Positions 53,538-62,395 of a stretch of 64,000 bases of DNA are shown here, piece after piece; the first letter of the stretch is position 1, and every line of letters starts with the position of its first letter. The DNA comes from Burkholderiales bacterium (lineage in GTDB: Bacteria; Pseudomonadota; Gammaproteobacteria; Burkholderiales; SG8-39). The notes under the pieces were generated by a model. It had not been told where the DNA came from and searched no databases. It was given only the letters and a program-made list of their open reading frames with translations. Position numbers and translations under genes: made by a program. The stretch spans positions 78,793 through 142,792 of the forward strand of contig JADLAV010000018.1 in assembly GCA_020848075.1 (NCBI GenBank), written 5' to 3'.

Positions 53538-55484
53538 ATGGCAGAGCTTGATACGTTTCCGCGCCTGCTTCTGCACCATGCCCAGGTCCGCCCGGACCGA
53601 CCGGCGATCCGCGAGAAGGACCTCGGCATCTGGCAGACCGCGACCTGGCGGCAGATGGCCGACGAGGTCCGGCTCCTCGCTTGCGGGCTCGCGGCGCAGG
53701 GACTCACCCGCGGGCAGCACCTCGCACTCGTCGGCGAGAATCGGCCGCGTCTCTACTTCGCAATGACTGCCGCGCAGGCGCTCGGAGCGATCCCGGTGCC
53801 GCTGTACCAGGACGCGGTCGCCCAGGAGATGGTGTACGTGCTCCGCGACGCGGAGGTGACGCACGCGATCGTCGAGGACCAGGAGCAGGTCGACAAGCTG
53901 CTCGAGATCCTGCCGCAATGCCCGCGGCTCGCGCACATCTACTTCGACGATCCGCGCGGATTGCGCGGGTACCGCCAGCCGCAGATCGCGAGCTACGAGC
54001 GGCTCCTCGAGGCCGGCCGTTCGTTCCTCGCCACGCACCCGCGCTTCTTCGAGGAGGAGATCGGGCAGGGCCGGCCCGACGATACCGCCGCCATGCACTA
54101 CACCTCGGGGACGACCGCGCATCCGAAGGGCGTGGTCCTCACCTACCGCAACCTGATCGAGAGCGGGCGCAGCGCAGCCCAGATGGAGGGCCTCACCGAT
54201 CGCGAGGATGTCCTCGCCTACCTGCCGCTCGCCTGGATCGGCCAGAACATCTTCTCCTACACCCAGTGGCTGGTGGTCGGGTTCTGCGTGAACTGCCCGG
54301 AGTCGCCCGCGACGGTGATGACCGATCTGCGCGAGATCGCGCCGACCTATTACTTCGCGCCGCCGCGGGTGCTCGAGGCGCTGCTCACGCAGGTGGCGAT
54401 CCGCATGGAGGATGCCGCGCGCATCAAGCGCGGCATGTACCGCTACTTCATGGGGGTGGCGCGCCGGGTGGGCGGGCGCATCCTCGACGGCCAGCCGGTC
54501 GGCCTGGTCGACCGGCTGCGCTACGGGCTCGGCGAGCTGCTCGTCTACGGGCCGCTGCGCAACGTGCTCGGGATGAGCCGCGTGCGCGTCGCGTATACCG
54601 CCGGCGAGGCGATCGGGCCGGATCTCTTCACCTTCTACCGCTCGATCGGCATCAACATGAAGCAGCTCTACGGCTCGACCGAGACCTCGGTCTTCGTGTG
54701 CATCCAGCCGAACGGGCAGATCAAGCCCGACACGGTGGGGCCGCCCGCGCCGGGCGTCGAAGTGAAGGTGACCGACGCCGGGGAGATCCTGATCCGCAGC
54801 CCGGGGCTCTTCCGCGAGTACTACAAGGATCCGCAGGCGACCGCGGACGCGCGGACGCCCGACGGCTGGTTCCGCACCGGCGACGCCGGCTACTTCGACC
54901 AGGACGGGCACCTGAAGATCCTCGACCGCGCGAAGGACGTCGGCAAGCTCGTCGACGGCACGCTGTTCGCGCCGAAATACATCGAGAACAAGCTCAAGTT
55001 CTTCCCCTACGTGAAGGAGGCGGTCGCGTTCGGCGACGGCCGCGCGATGGTCTGCTGCATGATCAACATCGACTACGAGGCGGTGGGCAACTGGGCCGAG
55101 CGGCGCAACCTCGCCTACACCGGCTACGCCGATCTCGCGTCCCGGCCGGAGGCCTACGGCCTGGTGCGCGACTGCGTCGAGCAGGTGAACGCCGACCTCG
55201 CCGCCGACGCGAAGCTCGCCAACTCCCAGATCCACCGCTTCGTGATCCTGCACAAGGAGCTCGACGCCGACGACGAGGAGCTCACCCGCACCCGCAAGGT
55301 CCGGCGCGGCTTCATCGGCGACAAGTACGGAGCGCTCGTCGACGCGCTCTACGCCGGGCGCAAGGAGCAGTTCATCGAGACGAAAGTGCGGTTCGAGGAC
55401 GGCCGTACGGGATCGATCAGCGCGACGCTGCGCATCGAGGACGCGAAGACCTTCGCGCCGGCGGCCGCGAAGCTGGCCGCATGA
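53538..55484 (+). CDS. AMP-dependent acyl-CoA ligase, FadD/ACSL-like
   Basis: 648 residues from ATG 53538 with GGAGGAGGG upstream. ANL signatures: A3 YTSGTTAHPKG, A5 YGSTETS, A8 segment GWFRTGDAGYFDQDGHLKILDR, and an insertion after the A8 region (LVDGTLFAPKYIENKLKFFP) as in long-chain acyl-CoA synthetases, with the C-terminal LTRTRKVRRGFI carrying the terminal Lys. It overlaps livG (ATGA), so the ligase is translationally tied to a LivG/H/M/F importer. Activation of the imported acid is the likely job. Confidence 0.92.
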   Translation: MAELDTFPRLLLHHAQVRPDRPAIREKDLGIWQTATWRQMADEVRLLACGLAAQGLTRGQHLALVGENRPRLYFAMTAAQALGAIPVPLYQDAVAQEMVYVLRDAEVTHAIVEDQEQVDKLLEILPQCPRLAHIYFDDPRGLRGYRQPQIASYERLLEAGRSFLATHPRFFEEEIGQGRPDDTAAMHYTSGTTAHPKGVVLTYRNLIESGRSAAQMEGLTDREDVLAYLPLAWIGQNIFSYTQWLVVGFCVNCPESPATVMTDLREIAPTYYFAPPRVLEALLTQVAIRMEDAARIKRGMYRYFMGVARRVGGRILDGQPVGLVDRLRYGLGELLVYGPLRNVLGMSRVRVAYTAGEAIGPDLFTFYRSIGINMKQLYGSTETSVFVCIQPNGQIKPDTVGPPAPGVEVKVTDAGEILIRSPGLFREYYKDPQATADARTPDGWFRTGDAGYFDQDGHLKILDRAKDVGKLVDGTLFAPKYIENKLKFFPYVKEAVAFGDGRAMVCCMINIDYEAVGNWAERRNLAYTGYADLASRPEAYGLVRDCVEQVNADLAADAKLANSQIHRFVILHKELDADDEELTRTRKVRRGFIGDKYGALVDALYAGRKEQFIETKVRFEDGRTGSISATLRIEDAKTFAPAAAKLAA

Positions 55485-56272
55485 CCCCATCGGACCGCGG
55501 CATCGGCGCCCCGATCCTCGCCGTGGAGGGGGTGTCGCTCGCGTTCGGCGGCGTGCGCGCGCTGCAGGGCGTCTCGTTCGACGTCCGCGAACACGAGGTC
55601 CGCGCGATCATCGGCCCGAACGGCGCGGGCAAGAGCTCGATGCTGAACGTGATCAACGGGGTCTACCACCCGCAGGAGGGCACCATCACGTTCAAGGGGC
55701 GCTCGCGGCGCGACATGGTCGCGCACGAAGCCGCCGCGCAGGGCATCGGGCGCACGTTCCAGAACATCGCGCTCTTCCGCGGGATGACGGTCCTCGACAA
55801 CATCATGACCGGCCGCAACGTGAAGATGCGCTCGACTTTCCTCGAGCAGTCGATCTGGATCGGCCGGGCGCGGCGCGAGGAGCTCGCGCACCGCCGCAAG
55901 GTCGAGGAGATCATCGACTTCCTCGAGATCCAGCACATCCGCAGGACCCCGGTGGGCCGGCTGCCCTACGGGCTGCAGAAGCGGGTGGAGCTCGCCCGGG
56001 CGCTCGCGATGGAGCCCGAGCTGCTGCTCCTCGACGAGCCGATGGCGGGCATGAACCTCGAGGAGAAGCAGGACATGTGCCGCTTCATTCTCGACGTGAA
56101 CGAGCAGTTCGGAACGACGGTCGTGCTGATCGAGCACGACATGGGCGTCGTGATGGACATCTCGGACCGCGTGGTGGTGCTCGACTACGGCCGCAAGATC
56201 GCCGACGGCACGCCCGACGAGGTGCGTGGGAACCAGACGGTGATCGACGCCTATCTCGGCGTCGCGCACTGA
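55481..56272 (+). CDS. livG: ABC transporter ATPase LivG
   Basis: 263 residues. Walker [10 protein letters not shown], LivG-type signature LPYGLQKRVE, Walker B LLLLDEPMAGMN and switch His in IEHDMGVVMD. GRTFQNIALFRGMTVLDNIM is the typical Q-loop region of LivG. Start ATG 55481 overlaps the acyl-CoA ligase stop. With livH, livM and livF it forms the second importer of the window, here with separate LivM and LivG chains. Confidence 0.94.
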   Translation: MTPSDRGIGAPILAVEGVSLAFGGVRALQGVSFDVREHEVRAIIGPNGAGKSSMLNVINGVYHPQEGTITFKGRSRRDMVAHEAAAQGIGRTFQNIALFRGMTVLDNIMTGRNVKMRSTFLEQSIWIGRARREELAHRRKVEEIIDFLEIQHIRRTPVGRLPYGLQKRVELARALAMEPELLLLDEPMAGMNLEEKQDMCRFILDVNEQFGTTVVLIEHDMGVVMDISDRVVVLDYGRKIADGTPDEVRGNQTVIDAYLGVAH

Positions 56273-56297
56273 CGAGCGACGGCGCCGAGGACAAACG

Positions 56298-57203
56298 ATG
56301 GGATCCCCGGTCAGTTTCTTCTTCGAGGTGGTGATCAGCGGCCTGCTTGCCGGGGTCATGTACTCGCTCGTCGCGCTCGGCTTCGTGCTGATCTACAAGG
56401 CCTCCGGCGTGCTCAACTTCGCGCAGGGCGCGATGGTTTTCTTCGCCGCGCTCACCTTCGTCTCGCTCGTCGAGCGGGGGGTGAACTTCTGGCTGGCGAT
56501 CGCGATCACGCTGGCGGTGATGATCGTGCTCGGGATCCTGACCGAGCGCATCGTGCTGCGGCCCCTAGTCAACCAGCCGGCGATCACGCTCTTCATGGTG
56601 ACCATCGGCCTCACGTTCTTCTTGGAGGGGCTGTCGCAAGGGATCTGGGGCTCGCAGCCGCACGGGCTGGAGCTCGGGATCCAAGATCAGCCGATGCAAT
56701 GGCTGGCCGATCGAACCGGGATGTTCGTGAGCCAGTTCGATCTGTTCGCCTCGGCGGTGGCCGCGATCCTGGTGACGGGGCTGGCGCTCTTCTTCCAGCG
56801 CACCCGCATCGGGCGCGCGCTGCGCGCGGTGGCCGACGATCATCAGGCCGCGCTCGCGGTCGGCATCCCGCTCAAGCAGATCTGGGCCATCGTGTGGGCG
56901 GTGGCCGGTTTCGTGGCCCTGGTGGCCGGGTTGCTGTGGGGCGCGCGCACCGGGGTGCAGTACTCGCTCACCTTCGTCGCGCTCAAGGCGCTGCCGGTGC
57001 TGATGCTGGGCGGCTTCGAGTCGATCGCGGGCGCCATCGTCGGCGGCTTGATCATCGGCGCGAGCGAGAAGGTCGCCGAGGTGTACGTCGGGCCCTACGT
57101 CGGCGGGGGCATCGAGTCGTGGTTCCCATACGTCCTCGCCCTCGTTTTCCTCCTGTTCCGGCCCGAGGGCCTCTTCGGCGAGAAGCACATCGACCGCGTG
57201 TGA
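56298..57203 (+). CDS. livH: ABC permease LivH
   Basis: 301 residues, normal length, about eight hydrophobic segments. FFEVVISGLLAGVMYSLVAL at the start, SGVLNFAQGAMVFF and the late LMLGGFESIAGAIVGGLIIG are standard LivH signatures. It lies 25 bp after livG. In contrast to the first system (721-1761) it lacks the ~50-residue insertion. Confidence 0.94.
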   Translation: MGSPVSFFFEVVISGLLAGVMYSLVALGFVLIYKASGVLNFAQGAMVFFAALTFVSLVERGVNFWLAIAITLAVMIVLGILTERIVLRPLVNQPAITLFMVTIGLTFFLEGLSQGIWGSQPHGLELGIQDQPMQWLADRTGMFVSQFDLFASAVAAILVTGLALFFQRTRIGRALRAVADDHQAALAVGIPLKQIWAIVWAVAGFVALVAGLLWGARTGVQYSLTFVALKALPVLMLGGFESIAGAIVGGLIIGASEKVAEVYVGPYVGGGIESWFPYVLALVFLLFRPEGLFGEKHIDRV

Positions 57204-57236
57204 AGTGAACCAGCGAGGAAGCAGCACAGCGCAGCC

Positions 57237-58313
57237 ATGCTCTACCGCGAAGCCGGCCAGTTCCGCGCCACCTACGCCGAGGACCAGCAGATCTTCCCGC
57301 TCCGGCAGGACCGGGTCGCCATCGGCGTCCTGCTCGTCGCGGCGTTCATCGCGGTTCCGCTCGTCGCCGACCAATACTGGCTGAGCGCGCTCCTGATCCC
57401 GTTCCTCATCGCCGCGCTCGCGGCGCTCGGCCTCAACATCCTCACCGGCTACGCCGGCCAGCTCTCGCTCGGCACGGCGGCGTTCATGGCGATCGGCGCG
57501 TTCGCCACTTACAACTTCGTGCTGCGCGTGCCGGGCATCCCGATCCTGGCGGCTTTCGTGCTGGCCGGAATCTGCGCGGCGATCGTCGGCATCGTGTTCG
57601 GGCTGCCGAGCCTGCGGATCAAGGGGTTCTATCTCGCGGTGGCGACGCTCGCCGCGCAGTTCTTCGTGCTGTGGGCGATCCAGCGCATCGGCTGGATCAC
57701 CAACCACAGCGCCTCGGGCGTGATCACCGCGCAGAACATCGCGATCCTCGGCGTCCCGATCGACACGCCGCGGGCGAAGTACCTCCTCACGCTCTCCGTC
57801 GTCGCGGTGCTCGCGCTGCTCGCGAAGAACCTCGTGCGCAGCGAGACCGGGCGCGCATTCATGGCGGTGCGCGACATGGACGTGGCGGCCTCCGTGATCG
57901 GCATTCCGCTGATGAAGACGAAGCTCCTCGCCTTCGCGATCAGCTCGTTCTACTGCGGCGTGGCAGGCGCGCTGTACGCCTACACCTACCTCGGCACGGT
58001 GGAACCGGAGGCGTTCAACCTCGAGCTCTCGTTCCGCATCCTGTTCATGATCATCATCGGCGGGGTCGGCTCGGTGCTCGGATCGTTCCTGGGCGCGGCG
58101 TTCATCGTGCTGCTGCCGATCGCGCTGAACCTGGTGGTGCCGCCGATCTCCGAGGCGGCCGGCATCGAGATCCCGCACGCGATCATCTCGAACCTGGAGC
58201 TGATGATCTTCGGCGCCCTGATCATCTTCTTCCTGATCGTGGAGCCGCTCGGCCTCGCGCGCCTGTGGCAGATCGCGAAGGAGAAGCTGCGCCTCTGGCC
58301 GTTCCCGCACTAA
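57237..58313 (+). CDS. livM: ABC permease LivM
   Basis: 358 residues. GLNILTGYAGQLSLGTAAFM and RDMDVAASVIGIPLMKTKLLAFAISSFYCG (in parts) are LivM hallmarks, with IIIGGVGSVLGSFLGAAF as the coupling loop. The ~45-residue soluble N-terminus before the first membrane helix is longer than usual. It is the last gene before an inverted repeat and a new promoter that separate it from the substrate-binding protein gene. Confidence 0.94.
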   Translation: MLYREAGQFRATYAEDQQIFPLRQDRVAIGVLLVAAFIAVPLVADQYWLSALLIPFLIAALAALGLNILTGYAGQLSLGTAAFMAIGAFATYNFVLRVPGIPILAAFVLAGICAAIVGIVFGLPSLRIKGFYLAVATLAAQFFVLWAIQRIGWITNHSASGVITAQNIAILGVPIDTPRAKYLLTLSVVAVLALLAKNLVRSETGRAFMAVRDMDVAASVIGIPLMKTKLLAFAISSFYCGVAGALYAYTYLGTVEPEAFNLELSFRILFMIIIGGVGSVLGSFLGAAFIVLLPIALNLVVPPISEAAGIEIPHAIISNLELMIFGALIIFFLIVEPLGLARLWQIAKEKLRLWPFPH

Positions 58314-58322
58314 ACTCGCAGC

Positions 58323-58402
58323 GTGATGCAAAACGCGGAAATTCGTGCGCGCAGAATCTCGAGACAGCCGTTGCTTCGAGGGAGATTGGCGTTTTGCATC
58401 AC
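58323..58402. terminator. 14-bp inverted repeat with 52-bp loop after livM
   Basis: GTGATGCAAAACGC (58323-58336) is exactly complementary to 58389-58402. It begins nine bases after the livM stop and ends before the promoter at 58457. It could close a large terminator or attenuator stem, with a small internal stem CTCGA/TTCGAG inside the loop. No T tract follows. Confidence 0.45.
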
Positions 58403-58456
58403 TGGAATTCGGGATTCAAAAGCGGGTGTGGCCCCTTTCGCATCCAGTCGCCAGGA

Positions 58457-58486
58457 TTGCGTTCACTCGGGATTGAAGAGTATAGT
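58457..58486 (+). promoter_or_regulatory. sigma-70-like promoter of the substrate-binding protein gene
   Basis: TTGCGT (58457-58462), an 18-bp spacer and TATAGT (58481-58486). Five of six −10 bases and four of six −35 bases match consensus. It lies in an AT-rich island of this GC-rich window and would give an ~83-nt leader. This allows the binding protein to be made in excess over the permease genes. Confidence 0.6.
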
Positions 58487-58575
58487 GGCCCGGACTAACC
58501 CCAAGAAAACTAAAGAAGAACGAGTATTTTGTGGGAGACATTTCCTTCCACCTTCATTGCAGAGGAGAGAATGAC

Positions 58576-59916
58576 ATGGCAGGACACATCGCACGTGGGA
58601 TCGGCAGGCCGGTCGCGGCCTTGCTCGGCGCGGCCGCGCTCGCGCTCGGCGCCGGATCCGCGCTCGGGCAGGCCAAGGAGCAGTTCATTCCCGCCATCGG
58701 CTACTGGGTCGGCCCCTATGCCCCCGGCGGGTCGGGCTTCTTCGGCGGGATGATTGACTATTTCGAGTTGCTGAACGCGCGCGACGGCGGCATCAACGGC
58801 GTCAAGCTCACCTGGGAGAAGTGCGAGACCGAGTACAACAACGCGCGCGGCGTCGAGTGCTACGAGCGCCTCAAGAACAAGGGCCCGACGGGCGCCACGG
58901 TGATCCAGCCGCTGTCGACCGGCATCACCTACTCGCTGATCGAGAAGGTGACGGCCGACAAGATCCCGATGATCTCGATGGGCTACGGCCGGACCGACGC
59001 GGCCGACGGCCGGGTGTTCCCGTTCGTCTTCCCGCTCGTGACTACCTACTGGTCGCAAAACACCGCCAAGATCAAGTTCATCGGCATGAAGGAAGGTGGG
59101 ATGGACAAGCTGAAGGGCAAGAAGATCGTGAACCTCTATCACGACTCGGCCTACGGCAAGGAGACCATCCCGGTCCTGGATGCGCAGGCGAAGAAGTACG
59201 GGTTCACGGTCACGCACATCCCGGTGCCGCATCCGGGCAACGAGCAGCAGTCGCAGTGGCTGCAGATCCGCCAGATCCGGCCCGACTGGGTGATCCTGCG
59301 CGGCTGGGGCGTGATGAACCCGACCGCGATCAAGGCCGCCGCCAAGGTCGGTTTCCCGCGCAACAAGATGGTGGGCGTGTGGTGGGCGGGCGCCGAGGAG
59401 GACGTGATCCCGGCCGGCGAGGCGGCGAAGGGCTACATCGCGGCCGCCTTCAACATGCCCGGCACGACCTTCCCGGTGATGCAACAGATCCTCAAGGAGG
59501 TCTACGGCAAGGGCAAGGGCGAGATGGAGGACCGCTCGCGGATCGGCTCCGTCTATCACACCCGCGGTGTGGTGGCCGGCATCATTGCCGCCGAGGCGAT
59601 CCGTACGGCGCAGGAGAAGTTCGGCAAGGGCAAGTCGATCACCCCCGAGCAGATGCGCTGGGGCATCGAGAACCTCAACATCGACGAGAAGCGCCTGAAG
59701 GAGCTCGGCGCCGTTGGCCTGATGCAACCGCTCAAGGTCTCGTGCCTGGACCACGAGGGCGGCGGCGCGGTGAAGTTCATGCAATGGGACGGCGCGAAGT
59801 GGAACGTGATCACCGACTGGATCCCATCCGACCAGTCGCTCGTGCGCCCGATGATCGAGGAGTCGGCGGCTAAGTACGCCAAGGAGAAGGGGATCACCCC
59901 GCGCGACTGCAAGTAG
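58576..59916 (+). CDS. ABC transporter substrate-binding protein, LivK-like (aromatic/amide acid type)
   Basis: 446 residues from ATG 58576 with AGGAGAG upstream. Signal peptide: HIARGIGRPVAALLGAAALALGAGSALG, cleaved near GQA. The mature domain (GGMIDYFELLNARDGGINGVKLTWE in parts; LKGKKIVNLYHDSAYGKETI; YHTRGVVAGIIAAEAIRTA) is Peripla_BP_6 but longer than classic LivK by about 60 residues. This longer version is common beside aromatic-acid CoA ligases. It is isolated from the permease genes by a promoter and followed by two GC hairpins. The specific ligand is unknown. Confidence 0.92.
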   Translation: MAGHIARGIGRPVAALLGAAALALGAGSALGQAKEQFIPAIGYWVGPYAPGGSGFFGGMIDYFELLNARDGGINGVKLTWEKCETEYNNARGVECYERLKNKGPTGATVIQPLSTGITYSLIEKVTADKIPMISMGYGRTDAADGRVFPFVFPLVTTYWSQNTAKIKFIGMKEGGMDKLKGKKIVNLYHDSAYGKETIPVLDAQAKKYGFTVTHIPVPHPGNEQQSQWLQIRQIRPDWVILRGWGVMNPTAIKAAAKVGFPRNKMVGVWWAGAEEDVIPAGEAAKGYIAAAFNMPGTTFPVMQQILKEVYGKGKGEMEDRSRIGSVYHTRGVVAGIIAAEAIRTAQEKFGKGKSITPEQMRWGIENLNIDEKRLKELGAVGLMQPLKVSCLDHEGGGAVKFMQWDGAKWNVITDWIPSDQSLVRPMIEESAAKYAKEKGITPRDCK

Positions 59917-59923
59917 CGCGAGA

Positions 59924-59994
59924 CGGCGGGCGGGGGCCGCTCCCCGCTCCCGCCGAGAGCCCTGCGCGAGCCGCTTCGATGTCCGAGGCGGCTC
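59924..59994 (+). terminator. two GC hairpins after the substrate-binding protein gene
   Basis: First stem: GGCGGG/CCCGCC plus CGGGG/CCCCG with a two-base bulge, 59924-59953, starting eight bases after the stop. Second stem: CGAGCCGC (59966-59973) with GCGGCTCG (59987-59994), perfect over eight bases. No T tract. They resemble the hairpin after the first substrate-binding gene and may protect the message's 3' end. Confidence 0.5.
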
Positions 59995-60096
59995 GACCGG
60001 AAGCTCTCGCCGCGGTCGGCATCCGGCGCGGGCGGTCCGCGGCGCGCCGTCGCGCGCTGCGCGTCGTATCGTCCATCCACGAAGAAGCGATCGGCC

Positions 60097-60930
60097 ATGT
60101 CGGCAGCCACCGCCCCCCAGCCCGTAGCGCAGGCCTATCTCACGGTCAACAACGTCGAAGTCATCTACGACCACGTGATCCTGGTCCTGAAGGGCGTCTC
60201 GCTCCAGGTGCAGAAAGGGCAGATCGTCGCGCTGCTCGGTGCGAACGGCGCCGGCAAGACCACGACGCTGAAGGCGATCTCCAACCTGCTGCGCGCCGAG
60301 CGCGGCGACGTCACCAAAGGCTCGATCGAGTTCGACGGCAAGCGGATCGATAAGCTCACGCCGAACGAGCTCGTGCGCCTGGGCGTCTGCCAGGTGATGG
60401 AAGGCCGCCACTGCTTCCAGCACCTCACCGTCGAGGAGAACCTCCTCACCGGCGCATTCACACGCAGGATCGGTCGCGCCGAGCTCCGCGAGAATCTCGA
60501 GCTCGTCTACGGCTATTTCCCGCGGCTGCGCGAGCGCCGCGCTTCGCTCGCCGGCTACACTTCCGGCGGCGAGCAGCAGATGACAGCGATCGGGCGCGCG
60601 CTCATGGCGCGCCCGCGGATGATCCTGCTCGACGAGCCCTCGATGGGGCTCGCGCCGCAGCTCGTCGAGGAGATCTTCGACATCGTCAAGAGCCTGAACG
60701 AGAAGGAGGGCGTCTCGATCCTGCTCGCCGAGCAGAACACCAGCCTCGCGCTGAAGTATGCGAACTACGGCTACATCCTCGAGAACGGTCGCGTGGTGAT
60801 GGACGGCGCCGCCGCGAGCCTCGCGCACAACGAGGACGTGAAAGAGTTCTACCTCGGCATCTCGGCGGGCGGGCGCAAGAGCTTCCGCGACACCAAGTTC
60901 TACCGCCGGCGCAAGCGCTGGCTCTCCTGA
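60097..60930 (+). CDS. livF: ABC transporter ATPase LivF
   Basis: 277 residues. Walker [10 protein letters not shown], signature TSGGEQQM, Walker B MILLDEPSMGLAP. The C-terminal extension after the LivF core (AGGRKSFRDTKFYRRRKRWL) is basic and about 25 residues longer than the livF product of the first system. It completes the second importer, and a PaaK-like gene follows after four bases. Confidence 0.93.
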   Translation: MSAATAPQPVAQAYLTVNNVEVIYDHVILVLKGVSLQVQKGQIVALLGANGAGKTTTLKAISNLLRAERGDVTKGSIEFDGKRIDKLTPNELVRLGVCQVMEGRHCFQHLTVEENLLTGAFTRRIGRAELRENLELVYGYFPRLRERRASLAGYTSGGEQQMTAIGRALMARPRMILLDEPSMGLAPQLVEEIFDIVKSLNEKEGVSILLAEQNTSLALKYANYGYILENGRVVMDGAAASLAHNEDVKEFYLGISAGGRKSFRDTKFYRRRKRWLS

Positions 60931-60934
60931 GCGC

Positions 60935-62182
60935 ATGGAGCACTTCGACGCCCTCGAGACCCGCGACCCCGAGACGCGCGAGCGCGCGCTCCTCGCGGCG
61001 CTGCCGGCGCAGGTCGAGCATGTGAAGCGGAACGCTGCGGGCTTCGCGCGGATCCTGAATGGCGTCGACGCGCGCGCGATCACCACGCGCGCCGCGCTGG
61101 CGCAAGTGCCGGTCACGCGCAAGTCCGATCTGAAGGCGCTGCAGCGGGCCGACCCGCCGCTCGGCGGCCTCAATGCCACGCCGGTATCGCGGCTCGCCAA
61201 AATCTTCGTCTCGCCCGGCCCGATCTACGAGCCGGAAGGGCACGCAAGAGACTGGTGGCGGCTCGCCCGCGGGCTCTTCGCCGCGGGATTCCGCGCGGGC
61301 GATCTCGTCGTCAACACGTTCGCCTATCATTTCACCCCGGCGGGCTCGATGCTCGAGAACGGCGCGCTCGCGCTCGGCTGCACTGTGGTGCCGACCGGCG
61401 TCGGCCAGACCGAGCTGCAGGTCGCGACGATCGCCGACCTGCGCGCCGGCGGCTACATCGGCACGCCTTCCTTCCTCAAGGTCATCGTCGAGAAGGCGGA
61501 CGAGATCGGGACCGACATCTCGTGCATGAAGAAGGCGATGGTCGGCGCCGAATACCTGCCGCCGGCGCTGCGCGAGGCGATGCGCGCGCGCGGCGTGAGC
61601 GTCGTGCAGATGTATGCGAGCGCCGATCTGGGGCTGATCGCCTACGAGTCGAAGCTGCCCGACGGCACGGTCACTCCGGGCATGATCGCCGACGAGTCGA
61701 TCCTCCTGGAGATCGTGCGGCCGGGCACCGGGGATCCGGTTTCGGAGGGGGACGTGGGCGAGGTCGTGGTCACGACGTTCAATCCGGACTATCCGCTCAT
61801 CCGGTTTGGCACCGGCGACCTTTCGGCGGTGCTGCCCGGGCGCAGCCCGTGCGGCCGCACCAACGTGCGCATTAAGGGCTGGATGGGCCGTGCGGACCAG
61901 ACCACCAAGGTGAAGGGCATGTTCGTCCATCCGTCCCAGGTGGCCGAAGTGCTGAAGCGCCACCCCGAGGTGGCAAGAGCGCGGCTGGTGGTCGATCAAG
62001 CGGACGGTCAGGACCGGATGACGCTGCGCTGCGAGGTGCCCGGCGGCAGCGAGGCGCTCGCCAAGGCGCTCGTCGACGGGATGCGGGAGGTCACCAAGTT
62101 GCGCGGCGAGGTCGAGTTCGTGCAGCCCGGCACGCTGCCGAACGACGGCAAGGTGATCGAGGACGTTCGCAAGTACGAATGA
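60935..62182 (+). CDS. PaaK-like (phenylacetate-CoA-ligase-like) protein with altered ATP-binding motif
   Basis: 415 residues, close to the PaaK size. The fold is supported by YIGTPSFLKVIVEKADEIG, an A5 region (YASADLGLIAYE), an A8-like region (RFGTGDLSAVLPGRSPCGR ... RIKGWMGRADQTTKVKGMFV in parts) and a terminal DGKVIEDVR. The A3 loop that should read SSGTTGxP is instead VSPGPIYEPEG, so ATP phosphate binding may be impaired or different. Its start is four bases after livF. It may act as a CoA transfer/condensing partner or a sensor; the sequence cannot tell. Confidence 0.85.
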   Translation: MEHFDALETRDPETRERALLAALPAQVEHVKRNAAGFARILNGVDARAITTRAALAQVPVTRKSDLKALQRADPPLGGLNATPVSRLAKIFVSPGPIYEPEGHARDWWRLARGLFAAGFRAGDLVVNTFAYHFTPAGSMLENGALALGCTVVPTGVGQTELQVATIADLRAGGYIGTPSFLKVIVEKADEIGTDISCMKKAMVGAEYLPPALREAMRARGVSVVQMYASADLGLIAYESKLPDGTVTPGMIADESILLEIVRPGTGDPVSEGDVGEVVVTTFNPDYPLIRFGTGDLSAVLPGRSPCGRTNVRIKGWMGRADQTTKVKGMFVHPSQVAEVLKRHPEVARARLVVDQADGQDRMTLRCEVPGGSEALAKALVDGMREVTKLRGEVEFVQPGTLPNDGKVIEDVRKYE

Positions 62183-62231
62183 CCCCGCGGCCCGCCGCTG
62201 TCGTGGGCGGGAAGGGGTGAGGGAGGCTGTG

Positions 62232-62387
62232 ATGATGGTGGTGCCGTTCCTGCTGCTCGTCGTCGCCGCGCTGGTTGCGACGATCGGCCTGCGCCGCCCC
62301 GCGATCTGGGTGTGGATCGTCGCCATGGCGGCGTTCCTCTACACGCTCAGCCTGCGCGCGGGCGACTTTCTCCAGTTTGCGCCGTAG
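62232..62387 (+). CDS. DUF5993-like membrane microprotein
   Basis: 51 residues from ATG 62232 (a second ATG follows immediately), with GGGAGG nine bases upstream. Two hydrophobic segments: VVPFLLLVVAALVATIGL and IWVWIVAMAAFLYTLSL, then a short tail RAGDFLQFAP. Size, order and the position directly before a DsbB-like gene fit the DUF5993 microproteins that accompany DsbB-like genes. The spacing to the next start is eight bases. Function unknown. Confidence 0.75.
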   Translation: MMVVPFLLLVVAALVATIGLRRPAIWVWIVAMAAFLYTLSLRAGDFLQFAP

Positions 62388-62395
62388 GCACGCCC

